Origin: Helicobacteraceae bacterium
GTDB taxonomy: Bacteria; Campylobacterota; Campylobacteria; Campylobacterales; Helicobacteraceae
Direction: 5' to 3'
Length of the DNA stretch: 64,000 bases
Assembly: GCA_900766555.1 (NCBI GenBank)
Contig: CAAFVR010000024.1
Span: 14,777 to 78,776, forward strand
Below the pieces are notes generated by a model. That model did no database searches. It had not been told where the DNA came from and worked only from the letters and a program-made list of their open reading frames with translations. Made by a program: the position numbers and the translations under genes. Below, in pieces: positions 1 to 9,105 of this stretch; position 1 is the first letter of the stretch, and every line of letters begins with the position of its first letter.

Positions 1-1911
1 TATAGATCAAAAAAAGTAGATGCGATAATATTATCTTCGGTGCCGCAAAAAACAAAGAGTATCCAAAATGAAAAAGATGCGATTTTAAAAGTGGCAAAAA
101 TAGATATCACAGGACGCAAAAGCGACTTTTTCCAAGTATTGAAATTAAGCTCAAAGCGCAGTATAGCGCGCCAAAGTTTAGTTGAATTTCGCCTTTTTAT
201 TGATAGAGAAAATAATCGAGGCATACATCCAGGCAAACTTGAGATACCAAGATGTCCTCCGCAAAGCGGCGGCAATGCAAATTTTAATCAGCATAAAAAT
301 TATGGCAAGGCCTATAATGACAGAATAATAATTGATAGCAAAGGCATTGCGCTAAATGTATATCCGATTTTTGAGATTGCAAGTTCTTGCCCCGGAAATG
401 CAGGTCATGTAAATAGCGCAAATAACACTACTTCTGGCTCTTTGATAAAAGATAAAGGCGGAGATAGAAATATAGCAATATTAAGCGAGCTAAATTATAT
501 TGGCAATGGAAGCGATGGTGAAAAAAATATAGCGATAGCTACGATAAAAACAAGCTCACTTTCAAAAAATTATGGCAAAGATGGCGGAAGTTTTGTAACC
601 ATACCTGAAATTTCACTAGGCTTTGATGTAGTAAAAACAAAGCTAGCTAAAGCTGCTACAAATGAATTTGGCAAAATTACTAACGCCGCTACCACCACCC
701 CAAGCGGATCTAGCGCAAGTGCAAATGGATCTGCGGGCACAGGAGCTGCAGGAGCTGCAGCTAGAGATGCAAATAAGACCCTAGATTACACGACATTTTT
801 TTTAAATGGAGTAGATTATGCGCTAGATATAGCCACTAAAAATGCGCTATTAAATGCACATAATGTAGCTTTTGATGCTTATTATGCAAATGAAATTAAT
901 GTCACATCAAATGCTCAAAATGCGCAAGATGCTCCGTATAATTTATGGGGCAATATCACGACGGGATTAAATACAAGTTCGCATGCCCAGGCGGATTATC
1001 GCGACTATAAAGTAAGTCATGCTCTAAATAATACATATCAAAATTATGTGATCGGATTTGATGCAAATTTGGGCCATCTAAATAATTTGCTCAAAAATGC
1101 ATTCCCAATTTTGCCAGATTTGCCATTGGAGCGTCATGCTTTTGGTGCTTTAATAGGCCATAGCAGATCTAGCTATCAGGGCATTTTGGGGCAGAATCTA
1201 AATTCCGTAACTGGTGAAGCGGAGGGATTAAAAAGTGGCTTTAGTAATGCACTAAATCTAGCGATTTATTATAAATTTAATAAAAATTATCCGGATATAG
1301 AGGCCGGAGACAAGCCATTTTGGATGGATAATATACATGCCAAAACGATGCTGAAATTTGATGCGCTAAATCATAAGCTAAGCTTTAGCGGAGTAGAAAA
1401 TAAGCCATATGTGAAAAATAAAGCCATAAGTTTGGACCAAAGTTTGAGCTATGATTTTAATCCCACGCGTGAATTAATATTAAGTATTGAGGCGCGCGGG
1501 AAAATCGGATTAATAGAACCTATCAAAATGCTGAGCTGGCGCAAAGGCAATTTTGCCCTAAGGTCAAGTCAAAGTTCTTTGAATCATGCACTAAGCGCTA
1601 GATCCGGAATGATAAGCATATATGATCTAACAAAGCTAGCAAATCTTAGCGAAGGCGATAATTTGAGTGCGCATTTTGGCGCCTACATCGGATCTGAGCT
1701 AACAAAAAGTGGCGAAATATTAATAATTAGTGACAAATCAAGTGAAATTATAAAATCTGCTTATAAGGGCTCGCTGAATTTGCAATTTGACCTAGGCAGC
1801 AAAATGCATTTTGGAGAATCTTTTGCAGCCGAGCTAAAGCTTAGCGGCAAATATTTTGGAGTACATCAAAGTCTATATAAAGGAAGTTTGATAGCTTCTT
1901 ATAGCTTTTAA
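1..1911 (+). CDS. Outer-membrane autotransporter-like beta-barrel protein, C-terminal part (5' end outside window)
   Basis: The frame is open from base 1, so the gene starts left of the window; the GTG at 40 is only the first internal start-like codon. What is visible is about 635 residues. The first 200 or so are rich in Asn, Gly and Ser, as in passenger domains. A low-complexity Thr/Ser/Gly/Ala linker follows around bases 680-770, and the remainder alternates polar and hydrophobic residues like antiparallel beta strands. The last residue is Phe (ending YSF), the classic signal for insertion by the BAM complex. I infer a large surface protein of the autotransporter type found in Helicobacter, but I cannot assign a family member or function. 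Its stop codon overlaps that of the convergent nanQ by four bases. Confidence 0.7.
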   Translation, partial: YRSKKVDAIILSSVPQKTKSIQNEKDAILKVAKIDITGRKSDFFQVLKLSSKRSIARQSLVEFRLFIDRENNRGIHPGKLEIPRCPPQSGGNANFNQHKNYGKAYNDRIIIDSKGIALNVYPIFEIASSCPGNAGHVNSANNTTSGSLIKDKGGDRNIAILSELNYIGNGSDGEKNIAIATIKTSSLSKNYGKDGGSFVTIPEISLGFDVVKTKLAKAATNEFGKITNAATTTPSGSSASANGSAGTGAAGAAARDANKTLDYTTFFLNGVDYALDIATKNALLNAHNVAFDAYYANEINVTSNAQNAQDAPYNLWGNITTGLNTSSHAQADYRDYKVSHALNNTYQNYVIGFDANLGHLNNLLKNAFPILPDLPLERHAFGALIGHSRSSYQGILGQNLNSVTGEAEGLKSGFSNALNLAIYYKFNKNYPDIEAGDKPFWMDNIHAKTMLKFDALNHKLSFSGVENKPYVKNKAISLDQSLSYDFNPTRELILSIEARGKIGLIEPIKMLSWRKGNFALRSSQSSLNHALSARSGMISIYDLTKLANLSEGDNLSAHFGAYIGSELTKSGEILIISDKSSEIIKSAYKGSLNLQFDLGSKMHFGESFAAELKLSGKYFGVHQSLYKGSLIASYSF

Positions 1912-1917
1912 AAGCTA
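1902..1917. repeat. Perfect 16-bp palindrome spanning two convergent stop codons
   Basis: TAGCTTTTAAAAGCTA reads the same on both strands and contains the TAA stops of the surface-protein gene (+) and of nanQ (-). It could act as a weak bidirectional transcription stop, but it has no loop and is not GC-rich, so that role is an inference. Confidence 0.4.
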
Positions 1918-2354
1918 CCAACCCTGAGTTTGAAAACCACTTTTTTAAGCGGTTTTGGCTCGCCAATAAATATGCTTGTTTTATGCGCGTCATTTGTATC
2001 TAAAAATAGCGCTGCACCAGGCTTTAGCACAATTTCCATCAATGGTTCGCCATTCATATGTTGAAAATCATTTGGCTTATCAAAATGCTCTAAATTCATA
2101 TTTGATACGAAATTATAAGCGATTTTTTCGCTCCCTTTGAGCACGATATGCACATCACAAAATTCCTGATGACTCTCCCATGGACGATCTGATTCAGGCT
2201 CTGTATGCATGTCCATAATGATGTAGAAAAAATCTTTATCTATGTCATATTTGCCATCATTTTGTGCGCTTATATCATTATTTTTTATGAATTCTGCGAC
2301 CTTTGATATCGCTTTATTTCGCGCATTTTTCGCATTTATTTCAACTAATTCCAT
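1908..2354 (-). CDS. nanQ: YhcH/YjgK/YiaL family protein, likely N-acetylneuraminate anomerase NanQ
   Basis: At 148 residues it is the usual size for the YhcH/YiaL (DUF386) cupin-like family. The conserved centre is present (WESHQEFCDVHIVLKG, with its metal-binding-type Glu and His), and the second conserved His lies near residue 123 (NDAHKTS). Family members in nan operons speed interconversion of sialic acid anomers in the cytoplasm, so that NanA receives its preferred form. The ATG is preceded by GAGGAAA. It is the last gene of the leftward siaP-siaQM-nanM-nanQ operon, which strongly supports the sialic acid role over the beta-galactosidase-subunit label sometimes attached to this family. 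Confidence 0.85.
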   Translation of the reverse strand: MELVEINAKNARNKAISKVAEFIKNNDISAQNDGKYDIDKDFFYIIMDMHTEPESDRPWESHQEFCDVHIVLKGSEKIAYNFVSNMNLEHFDKPNDFQHMNGEPLMEIVLKPGAALFLDTNDAHKTSIFIGEPKPLKKVVFKLRVGSF

Positions 2355-2376
2355 AATTTCCTCTTTTTATTTTATT

Positions 2377-3462
2377 TTATTTTATGACTTCTATTGTATC
2401 TAGCGTTTTGCCGCCCTCGCCTTCACCGCCAACTAATAACAATTGATTTTTATATATTACGCTTAATCCATAAGCTCTGCCGCCTTTTAATGCGCCAATT
2501 ACGCTCCATTTTCCATTTTTTAATGCATAGATTTCTTTATGCCAAGCTTTACTTAAGCCCTTGTGTGCGTAATTTTGTCCGGATTCAAAAGCTTTTATAG
2601 AATTTGGAAAATTCGCTCCGCCAGCAACTATTAATTTATCGCCCAAAAAGCCGCTGAAAGCGCCAGCTAAGCCATCTTGTACGCTTCCTTTTGGGGCTAT
2701 CAGATCTGGTAAGTCCTGCCATTTTATGGCATCTTTTGTTATTTTGCCAAGATGCGCTTTTTTGGTGCGCAGTCCTGGTTTTATTTCGCCATTTATTACA
2801 TAAAGTTCATTTTTATTTATATTAAAAGCTGCGCCAGCTAGCCCTGGAAAAGGCGTTACTCCAAGATTATGCCATTCATTTTTAGCTATGTCATAAGCTA
2901 AGACATTATTATTGAAAAAATAATCTTTTGGTGGCTTGTCAAAATATTTGCTAGCTACTAGATCTTTTTGATCTTTTGTTTTGGCATTTTCAATATCTAA
3001 AAAATAGCCATTAAAAATGCGCGTATTAACTCCGCCTAGGACATATATTATTTTGTCATCAACAGCTCCGCTAGATCCGCCTAGTCCGCGCGGAGCATGC
3101 GTATTTAATGGAGTCCATTTATCTTTGGCTATGTCATAAATAAAGCCGCCATCTTTATTTTCTGTAAGGCCGTTATCATTTTTGCCAAAGCCGCCTAAAA
3201 CATACAATTTATTATCAATAATGCCAAAGACGCTTTGATTTCGTTCTTTATCTGGAAAAGCGGATAATTCTTTCCATCTGGCATTTTTATCATTCAGATC
3301 TAGCGAAAAAATCTTATCCCCAGCGCTCCCTAAACCCACATAAAGCGTATCATTAATAATGCCGCCAACGCCATTTTTTACACCAACTGGCAAATTCGGA
3401 TATGCAAATACAAATCCAAACAAACTAAAAGATAGACCTAAAATTTTGTTTATATTTTTCAT
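2377..3462 (-). CDS. nanM: N-acetylneuraminate epimerase NanM (periplasmic, kelch repeats)
   Basis: A 361-residue protein with an N-terminal signal peptide (MKNINKILGLSFSLFGFVFA, cleavage near residue 20). It contains a series of kelch-type blades: repeated G-G doublets followed by Y..D...W motifs, for example IYVLGGV, LYVLGGFG and LIVAGGAN. NanM is a six-bladed propeller that converts alpha-N-acetylneuraminate, released by sialidases, to the beta anomer in the periplasm, ready for capture by SiaP. The ATG has AGGGAG upstream. It starts two bases after siaQM ends, so the two are translationally close. No other epimerase-like kelch gene is seen in the window. Confidence 0.92.
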   Translation of the reverse strand: MKNINKILGLSFSLFGFVFAYPNLPVGVKNGVGGIINDTLYVGLGSAGDKIFSLDLNDKNARWKELSAFPDKERNQSVFGIIDNKLYVLGGFGKNDNGLTENKDGGFIYDIAKDKWTPLNTHAPRGLGGSSGAVDDKIIYVLGGVNTRIFNGYFLDIENAKTKDQKDLVASKYFDKPPKDYFFNNNVLAYDIAKNEWHNLGVTPFPGLAGAAFNINKNELYVINGEIKPGLRTKKAHLGKITKDAIKWQDLPDLIAPKGSVQDGLAGAFSGFLGDKLIVAGGANFPNSIKAFESGQNYAHKGLSKAWHKEIYALKNGKWSVIGALKGGRAYGLSVIYKNQLLLVGGEGEGGKTLDTIEVIK

Positions 3463-3464
3463 AA

Positions 3465-5318
3465 CTAACTCCCTAACATTAAATTTGGAATAAATGTAAT
3501 AATTTGTGGAAAAACGGTAATAACTCCCAATGTCACAAATATTGGGATCAAAAATGGCAAGACGCCTTTTGTAACCGTAGATACGCTCATGCCGCCCACT
3601 TTTGATACGACAAAAAGTGCCATGCCCATTGGCGGGGTCAAAATGCCTATCATCATATTTAGCGTGGTCATAACGCCAAAAAAGATAAGATCTATGCCAA
3701 AATGCACAGCAATTGGTATTAACATTGGCAATACTAAAAATTGCAGAGCTAGCGCATCAATAAACATGCCCAAAAATAGTAAAAGTGCATTTATCATAAT
3801 TAGCACGCTCAGCTTTGAATCCGCAATGGCCACAAAAGCATCAGCCACATGAATTGCAACTTGTTCTCTTGCGATCATGTCGCCAAAAAATGTAACACAA
3901 ATTATCATAAGTGATATCACGCCAGTTATACCCATAGCCTCAATACAGCTGTCAAAAATCTTTTTAAAGCTAAGTTCTTTATAAATGAATTTGCCAATTA
4001 TTATGGAATAAAGTGTGGCTACAACAGCGGATTCTGTAGGGCTAAATAAACCGCTAAAAATACCGCCAATAATCAAAATCGGCGTCAAAATGGCCCAGAA
4101 AGCGCCTTTAAAAGAATTCCAAAGTTCGCGCTTGCTTGATTTTGGCGTTTTTGGATAATTGCGTATTTTTGCGATGCGATAATTCATAGCCATAAGTGCT
4201 ATTGTGACTAAAACACCCGGTATGAAGCCTGCGATAAAAAGCTTTGCGATTGATACATTTGCGATTACGCCATAAATTATCATAGCAATGCTTGGAGGCA
4301 CAAGTGGCCCAATAATGCAACTTGCTGCTGTGATGCCGCCGCAAATATCATCATCATATCCAGCATCGCGCATAGCTTTAATTTCTAGCTTTCCAAGGCC
4401 GCCAGCATCAGCTAGTGCGGATCCACTCATGCCAGAGAAAAGCAAAGATGCGCCAATATTTACATGTCCCATCCCGCCGGTGAAATGGCCTAAAAGTGCC
4501 CTAGCAAAATCAAATATGCGCGTTGTAATACCGCCTGTATTCATCAAAATGCCAGTTAATATATAAAAAGGAACAGCCAAAAATGGGAAGCTATCCAAAC
4601 TATATGTTAGTTTTGGCGCGGCTGCATTTGCGACACCCCAACGCGTTAGCGCAAAATATAAAATAGTAGAAATAAACAATGACCAACCAACTGGCACGCC
4701 TAAAAACATGATAAAAAGCCAGACCAAAAGAGAAATGTATATTGCTTGGCTTTTTAAATCTATATATTTGTAGATCCGAAGATAATTAAATAAATCTGGA
4801 TTGGTAAATAAAATAATCAAAAAAGCGATGCTTAAAATTACAAAAATAGAGCTTGGAATAAACGAAATCCTATTTTTAAAATTTATAGCTTGCGCTTGCA
4901 AAAATCGCAAAAGCATCAAAAATGATATTAATAAAAGCGAGCCAAAAAGCCATTTTTCAGAAATACCCCAAAGTGCATCGATATGAAATGTTGCATTATT
5001 AAAATTGCGCACACCAAAATGCACCATGAAAAGCACGCCACAGAAAATAATTATTTGCACAAATGAATTTGTAAGTCGCGCGATCCTAGCATCAAGCAAA
5101 TTTGTAAAAAAATCAATATAAACATGCTCTTGTTTAAAAATAGCTAGGCTTATTCCAAGAGTGCCCATATATACAAAAAGTAGCTTTGCTAGCTCATCGC
5201 TCCAAATTAATGGAGCATGAAATCGCGTAATAATTTGCGCACAAAGCACTATAAAAATAGCTATAAAAAGAGCCCCTCCTAGGTATTCTTCAAAGCGATT
5301 TAGCACTTTCATTTTCAT
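3465..5318 (-). CDS. siaQM: Sialic acid TRAP transporter, fused small (Q) and large (M) permease subunits
   Basis: At 617 residues, one polypeptide joins a DctQ-type domain (residues about 1-150, four hydrophobic segments) to a DctM-type domain (about 190-617, many segments). The DctM part carries the family stretch FSGMSGSALADAGGLGKLE around residue 325. The membrane unit uses the sodium gradient to move substrate delivered by the periplasmic receptor. Fused SiaQM is known from Haemophilus influenzae (SiaT). The start is MKMKVLN, seven bases after the siaP stop, with little Shine-Dalgarno sequence, so coupling to siaP translation is likely. The third codon is also ATG and could be the start. 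Substrate is inferred from neighbours. Confidence 0.92.
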   Translation of the reverse strand: MKMKVLNRFEEYLGGALFIAIFIVLCAQIITRFHAPLIWSDELAKLLFVYMGTLGISLAIFKQEHVYIDFFTNLLDARIARLTNSFVQIIIFCGVLFMVHFGVRNFNNATFHIDALWGISEKWLFGSLLLISFLMLLRFLQAQAINFKNRISFIPSSIFVILSIAFLIILFTNPDLFNYLRIYKYIDLKSQAIYISLLVWLFIMFLGVPVGWSLFISTILYFALTRWGVANAAAPKLTYSLDSFPFLAVPFYILTGILMNTGGITTRIFDFARALLGHFTGGMGHVNIGASLLFSGMSGSALADAGGLGKLEIKAMRDAGYDDDICGGITAASCIIGPLVPPSIAMIIYGVIANVSIAKLFIAGFIPGVLVTIALMAMNYRIAKIRNYPKTPKSSKRELWNSFKGAFWAILTPILIIGGIFSGLFSPTESAVVATLYSIIIGKFIYKELSFKKIFDSCIEAMGITGVISLMIICVTFFGDMIAREQVAIHVADAFVAIADSKLSVLIMINALLLFLGMFIDALALQFLVLPMLIPIAVHFGIDLIFFGVMTTLNMMIGILTPPMGMALFVVSKVGGMSVSTVTKGVLPFLIPIFVTLGVITVFPQIITFIPNLMLGS

Positions 5319-5325
5319 TTTATTA

Positions 5326-6327
5326 TCATTTTGATGGGATGGACTGTATTTCTTTTAACGCATTTTTGCCATCACTTCCCGTTTCTTTCACGAATTCATC
5401 ATAAAAAGGCTTCATTGCTTTTTTGAACGGATCTAGATTTGGATAAGTCACCACAACGCCCTGTTTTTTAAAGAAATCTACTAAATCCCTTTCGCCATCA
5501 ACAAAAAGTTTTGTGTGATATTTAGCAGCAGCTTTAGCCGCATCTTTTAGTACATTTTGCAGATCTACTGAAAGTTCATCTAGCGTTTCATTACTAACTA
5601 AATAAAGCTGATCATTTAATATATGATTTGTGATAGCTAGATATTTTTGCACTTCATAGAATTTTTGCGCCTGTATTGTAGCTAGCGGATTTTCTTGCCC
5701 ATCAATTACATTTGTTTGTAAAGCCAAATATACTTCTGAAAAAGCCATCGGTGTTGGACTAGCTCCCACATATTTTGCAAAAGCTAGATTAGTAGCAGCA
5801 TTTGGTACGCGTAATTTTAGGCCCCTAAAATCTTTGATACTTTTTAAAGCGCGATTTGACGTGGTTTGTCGCGTGCCATTATAAGCTTGAGATAATATTG
5901 TAATGCCTAGATCATCATGCACATTTTCGATTAATTTTTTGCCAAATTTGGTATCAAAAAGAGCCTTTTGTGCAACATCAAAATTTGATATCACATATGG
6001 GAGTGCAAATACTTTTGCCACCGGATAAAAAAGTTGAAATCTAGCAGATTCAGCAAAGGTGAAATCAAGCGCACCATCTTTTAGCTGTTTTATCATAGAT
6101 CTATCATCGCCTAGCTGAGCATTTGGATAGAGCGTAATTTCTATCCTATCATTTGATTTATCTTTTACTTCTTTGGCAAATAATTCTGCAGCTTTATATT
6201 CATTAGATGATGTGCCAGCTACCATGCCAAATTTGAAGTTATATTCAGCGGCATTTAATGCATTAAATAAACCAAATGAACCAAGTAAAAATAGCCCTAG
6301 GCCTATCTTTAAATTTTTATTTTTCAT
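5326..6327 (-). CDS. siaP: TRAP transporter substrate-binding protein SiaP (sialic acid receptor)
   Basis: A 333-residue DctP-family extracytoplasmic receptor with a clear signal peptide ending near NALNA-AEY (residue 27). Family marks include the ligand carboxylate-binding segment LKLRVPNAATN around residue 170 (the conserved Arg follows FRG) and ENPLATIQAQKFYEVQKY near 212. It binds N-acetylneuraminate in the periplasm and hands it to SiaQM. AGGAAGAG precedes the ATG. It is the first gene of the leftward operon and is divergent from nanE across a shared regulatory gap. The specificity assignment depends on context plus resemblance to SiaP; other sugar acids cannot be excluded from sequence alone. 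Confidence 0.92.
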   Translation of the reverse strand: MKNKNLKIGLGLFLLGSFGLFNALNAAEYNFKFGMVAGTSSNEYKAAELFAKEVKDKSNDRIEITLYPNAQLGDDRSMIKQLKDGALDFTFAESARFQLFYPVAKVFALPYVISNFDVAQKALFDTKFGKKLIENVHDDLGITILSQAYNGTRQTTSNRALKSIKDFRGLKLRVPNAATNLAFAKYVGASPTPMAFSEVYLALQTNVIDGQENPLATIQAQKFYEVQKYLAITNHILNDQLYLVSNETLDELSVDLQNVLKDAAKAAAKYHTKLFVDGERDLVDFFKKQGVVVTYPNLDPFKKAMKPFYDEFVKETGSDGKNALKEIQSIPSK

Positions 6328-6355
6328 GACTCTTCCTTTTTTTATTTATTTGATC

Positions 6356-6361
6356 ATTTTA
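6356..6361 (-). promoter_or_regulatory. Possible -10 element for siaP
   Basis: TAAAAT on the minus strand lies about 29 bases upstream of the siaP start. It is the best -10-like hexamer in the gap on this strand; the surroundings are AT-rich, so the call is tentative. Confidence 0.35.
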
Positions 6362-6462
6362 ACGCTTGAGATATGAAATTTTGCATTTTGCGTATTAATC
6401 TTTTAAAAATGTCGCATTTTATTTACGTGAGGTTACTTTTTTGCTCTTTTTTATTATTTTTT

Positions 6463-6500
6463 GGAGTCTTTACTCCGATATTTTAATTTTTTTGGAGTTT
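6463..6500. promoter_or_regulatory. Candidate operator: GGAGT inverted repeat and second copy between siaP and nanE
   Basis: GGAGT-CTTT-ACTCC at 6463-6476 is a 5-bp inverted repeat. A second TTGGAGT copy lies at 6493-6498, about three helical turns (31 bp) downstream and directly upstream of the nanE -10-like element. The only regulator gene in the locus encodes an RpiR-type protein; that family usually represses sugar operons and is released by a phosphosugar ligand. Assignment to that regulator is an inference. Confidence 0.45.
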
Positions 6501-6512
6501 TTATATTTTTGA

Positions 6513-6518
6513 TATACT
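6513..6518 (+). promoter_or_regulatory. Possible -10 element for nanE operon
   Basis: TATACT lies 28 bases upstream of the nanE ATG, with an AT-rich upstream region typical of Campylobacterota vegetative promoters, which often lack a clear -35. The second GGAGT element would overlap the polymerase footprint. Confidence 0.45.
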
Positions 6519-6546
6519 AGCTTTCTATATTTTATAAAGTTGAATA

Positions 6547-7260
6547 ATGAATGATATTGCGCAAAATACGTTAGATAGACTAAATGGTGGCCTGATAGCT
6601 TCATGCCAGCCAGTTGATAATGGAGCGCTTGATACTCCAGAAATTATATGTGCATTGGCGCGTGCTTGTATAGATGGTGGAGCAAATGGAGTAAGAATAC
6701 AGGGTGCTAAAAATGTAGCTTTTGCGCGACCTTATATAAAAGTACCAATAATTGGGATAATCAAAAGAGATCTAGAAAATAGCCCCATTCGCATAACTCC
6801 ATTTATAAAAGATATTGAAGATCTAGCAAATGCAGGCGCAGATATCATAGCTATAGATGGCACAAAGCGCAAAAGGCCAGTTGAGATAAAAGAACTATTT
6901 TTAAAAATAAAAGAGCTTAAAAAAATAGCTATGGCGGATTGTTCAAATATAGATGATGGGCTATTTTGTCGCGATTTGGGCTTTGATATTATAGGCACTA
7001 CGATGAGTGGATATACCGGTGAAATAACGCCAAAAGAGCCAGATCTAGCACTTGTAAGTAATCTTGCTAGAAATAAATGTTGGGTTATGGCTGAGGGACG
7101 ATATAACAATCCCGCCCTAGCCAAAAGTGCCTTTGAAGAAGGCGCAAATGCAATAACTATCGGATCTGCGCTAACTAGACTTGAACTAATGACAAGTTGG
7201 TTTGTAAAAGCTATAAAATCTGCAGAAACTAAGACAAAGCAATCACAAAGGCCAAATTAG
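6547..7260 (+). CDS. nanE: N-acylglucosamine-6-phosphate 2-epimerase NanE
   Basis: At 237 residues it matches the NanE family (about 230). It is a TIM barrel that converts N-acetylmannosamine-6-phosphate to N-acetylglucosamine-6-phosphate, joining sialic acid breakdown to amino-sugar metabolism. Visible family marks are GGLIASCQPVDNGAL at residue 14, the cluster GANGVRIQG near 44, IIGIIKRD near 71, ADIIAIDGTKR near 98 and GTTMSGYTG near 149, then AEGRYNNP and ANAITIGSALTR in the phosphate-binding end. It is the first gene of the rightward operon and is followed 22 bases later by nanK. The Shine-Dalgarno is weak, so the exact start (ATG 6547 or the next ATG four bases later, which is out of frame) rests on family length. 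Confidence 0.93.
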   Translation: MNDIAQNTLDRLNGGLIASCQPVDNGALDTPEIICALARACIDGGANGVRIQGAKNVAFARPYIKVPIIGIIKRDLENSPIRITPFIKDIEDLANAGADIIAIDGTKRKRPVEIKELFLKIKELKKIAMADCSNIDDGLFCRDLGFDIIGTTMSGYTGEITPKEPDLALVSNLARNKCWVMAEGRYNNPALAKSAFEEGANAITIGSALTRLELMTSWFVKAIKSAETKTKQSQRPN

Positions 7261-7282
7261 GCATAAGGTACGAGGAGTAAGC

Positions 7283-8200
7283 ATGCAAATATTATCTCTT
7301 GATATCGGCGGGACAAAAATTTCATCCGCTTTGATACAAAAAAATGGCAATGTAAAACATTTGCATGAGTATAAAGAAATACAAACTCCAAAACGTCAAA
7401 ATGACATAAATAATGCAGATATAGATATAAAAAAGCGCTTCAAAGATGCGTTAGAAAATCTAGTCTTGCAATATCAAGGTCATAATTTCAATTGCATTGG
7501 CGTGGCATCAACTGGCATTATCAAAGATGGTATTTTGAGTGCGCTAAATCCGGACAATCTAGATGGCCTAGATCGCTTTGAATTACAAAAAACACTTCAT
7601 TTAATATCGCAAAAAGATATATTTGCTCTAAATGATGCGCAAGCAGCAGCTTTAGCGGAATATGAACATCAGCATCAAAGCACAAAAGATGGAATAAAAA
7701 ATTTTGCCTTTATCACAATATCAACTGGCGTTGGCGGAGGCATCGTACTAAATGGCAAGCTAGAAATTGGCACAAATGGATTAAGCGGCCATATCGGGCA
7801 TACTTTTGGCGGCGGAAATAAAATATGCGGCTGCAAACGTATAGGATGCGTCGAATCCATCGCAAGCGGACGCGCCATATCAGATCTAGGCAAAGAAATA
7901 TTGCAAAAAAGCTTAAGTGCAAAAGAAATTTTTGCCCTATGGCATCAAGGAGACAAAAAAGCTGCGGATATAATAAATATAAGCGCCAAAACGATTGCAA
8001 ATTTAATAGCAGATCTTAAAATTTCACTAGATATTACATATTTTTCAATTGGCGGCTCAATTGGCTTAGCCGATGGTTATCTTGAACTTGTAGCAGAACA
8101 TATAAATCAAATGCCAAGCATTTATCGACCAAAAATTAATAAAGCTTTTTACGCCAAAAATGCCGGATTAATTGGCGCGGCACTATATGCATTATCATGA
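7283..8200 (+). CDS. nanK: N-acetylmannosamine kinase NanK (ROK family)
   Basis: A 305-residue ROK-family sugar kinase. It opens with the phosphate-binding motif LSLDIGGTKISSALI. The sugar-binding Asn-Asp of ALNDAQAAALAEY lies near residue 116, and the glycine loop STGVGGGIVLNG near 145. The ROK zinc module follows: GHIGHTFGG with CGCKRIGC, the His and three Cys spaced as expected. It phosphorylates ManNAc released by NanA to ManNAc-6-phosphate. GAGGAG precedes the ATG. The last four bases overlap the start of the regulator gene (ATGA), indicating coupled translation. A glucokinase or ROK regulator is unlikely: no helix-turn-helix is present and it sits between nanE and nanA. Confidence 0.9.
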   Translation: MQILSLDIGGTKISSALIQKNGNVKHLHEYKEIQTPKRQNDINNADIDIKKRFKDALENLVLQYQGHNFNCIGVASTGIIKDGILSALNPDNLDGLDRFELQKTLHLISQKDIFALNDAQAAALAEYEHQHQSTKDGIKNFAFITISTGVGGGIVLNGKLEIGTNGLSGHIGHTFGGGNKICGCKRIGCVESIASGRAISDLGKEILQKSLSAKEIFALWHQGDKKAADIINISAKTIANLIADLKISLDITYFSIGGSIGLADGYLELVAEHINQMPSIYRPKINKAFYAKNAGLIGAALYALS

Positions 8201-9090
8201 ATAATTTATCAGCATCTGTACTTACCAAAATATCATCGCTATATCATGCATTAACGCCGATACAAAAACATATAGCAGATCATATTTTAAGTGCTAATTT
8301 GTTAGAGCCAGATGTGCAAAATCAATTTTCAACGCTAGCTAGCGCTGCAAAAAGCTTAGAAGTTGGCGAAGCTTCTTTTGTACGTTTTTGCCAAGAGATC
8401 GGATTTAGCGGCTTTAGCGATTTCAAAAAGCTGCTTTTAGAAGATATCAAAAGCATGGATAAAAGTTCTCTAGATCTAGTTAGTGAAAGTATCAAAAAAT
8501 CTGATTCTCCGCTTATAATCGCGCAAAAATTAAAGGGTCTTATCTTTGGCGTGATAGATCAAAGTATCGAGCTAATAAATGAAAATGCACTAAAAAATGC
8601 CTCTCAAGCTATTATTAAAACTATCGGATCTGGGCGCGTTTTTGCCTTTGGTGTTGGGAGTTCAGGTGCGCTTGCAAATTATGCCAAGGGCAAATTTATG
8701 CGCATCGGGCTAAATATTGACTCCTCAAGTAATAATCATTTTATGTATATGCAAGCAGCTCTGCTTGGCAAAAAAGATGTAGCTATTGGCATAAGTCACT
8801 CAGGTCAATCGCATGAGACAATCCGCGCATTAAATCTAGCCAAAAGATCTGGCGCAACTACGATTGCCATAACGCATGGCCTAAAATCTAAAATAACAAA
8901 TGAGGCAAATATCGTGCTTTTAAATGGTAGCAAGCAAACGCGGCTTCAGGGCGATTCGGTTGCTACTAAAATTGCGCAACTTTTTGCAATTGATGTGCTT
9001 TATGCATTAATGGTCCAAAAGCTAGGGCAAAATGCCATCAAAACCAAGCAAAAAACGCTGCTTGCAATAGATGAAATCAAAGAAAAATAA
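8197..9090 (+). CDS. RpiR-family transcriptional regulator of the sialic acid locus
   Basis: A 297-residue protein with the two-part RpiR layout. An N-terminal helix-turn-helix (about 1-80) contains EVGEASFVRFCQEIGFSGFSDFK. A C-terminal SIS phosphosugar-binding domain (about 125-255) contains FGVGSSGALANYAKGKFMRIG and GISHSGQSHET. In Haemophilus, SiaR of the same family represses sialic acid genes and responds to a phosphosugar intermediate. By analogy this protein would bind the GGAGT repeats in the siaP/nanE gap. Its gene lies inside the operon it would control, between nanK and nanA, overlapping nanK by four bases and preceding nanA by 15. Ligand and binding site are inferred. Confidence 0.85.
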   Translation: MNNLSASVLTKISSLYHALTPIQKHIADHILSANLLEPDVQNQFSTLASAAKSLEVGEASFVRFCQEIGFSGFSDFKKLLLEDIKSMDKSSLDLVSESIKKSDSPLIIAQKLKGLIFGVIDQSIELINENALKNASQAIIKTIGSGRVFAFGVGSSGALANYAKGKFMRIGLNIDSSSNNHFMYMQAALLGKKDVAIGISHSGQSHETIRALNLAKRSGATTIAITHGLKSKITNEANIVLLNGSKQTRLQGDSVATKIAQLFAIDVLYALMVQKLGQNAIKTKQKTLLAIDEIKEK

Positions 9091-9105
9091 AAATAAAGGA
9101 TAAAA

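Noticed and set aside
4288..4566. Plus-strand frame inside siaQM
   Set aside because: Shadow of a conserved membrane domain; the antisense translation has no recognisable features.
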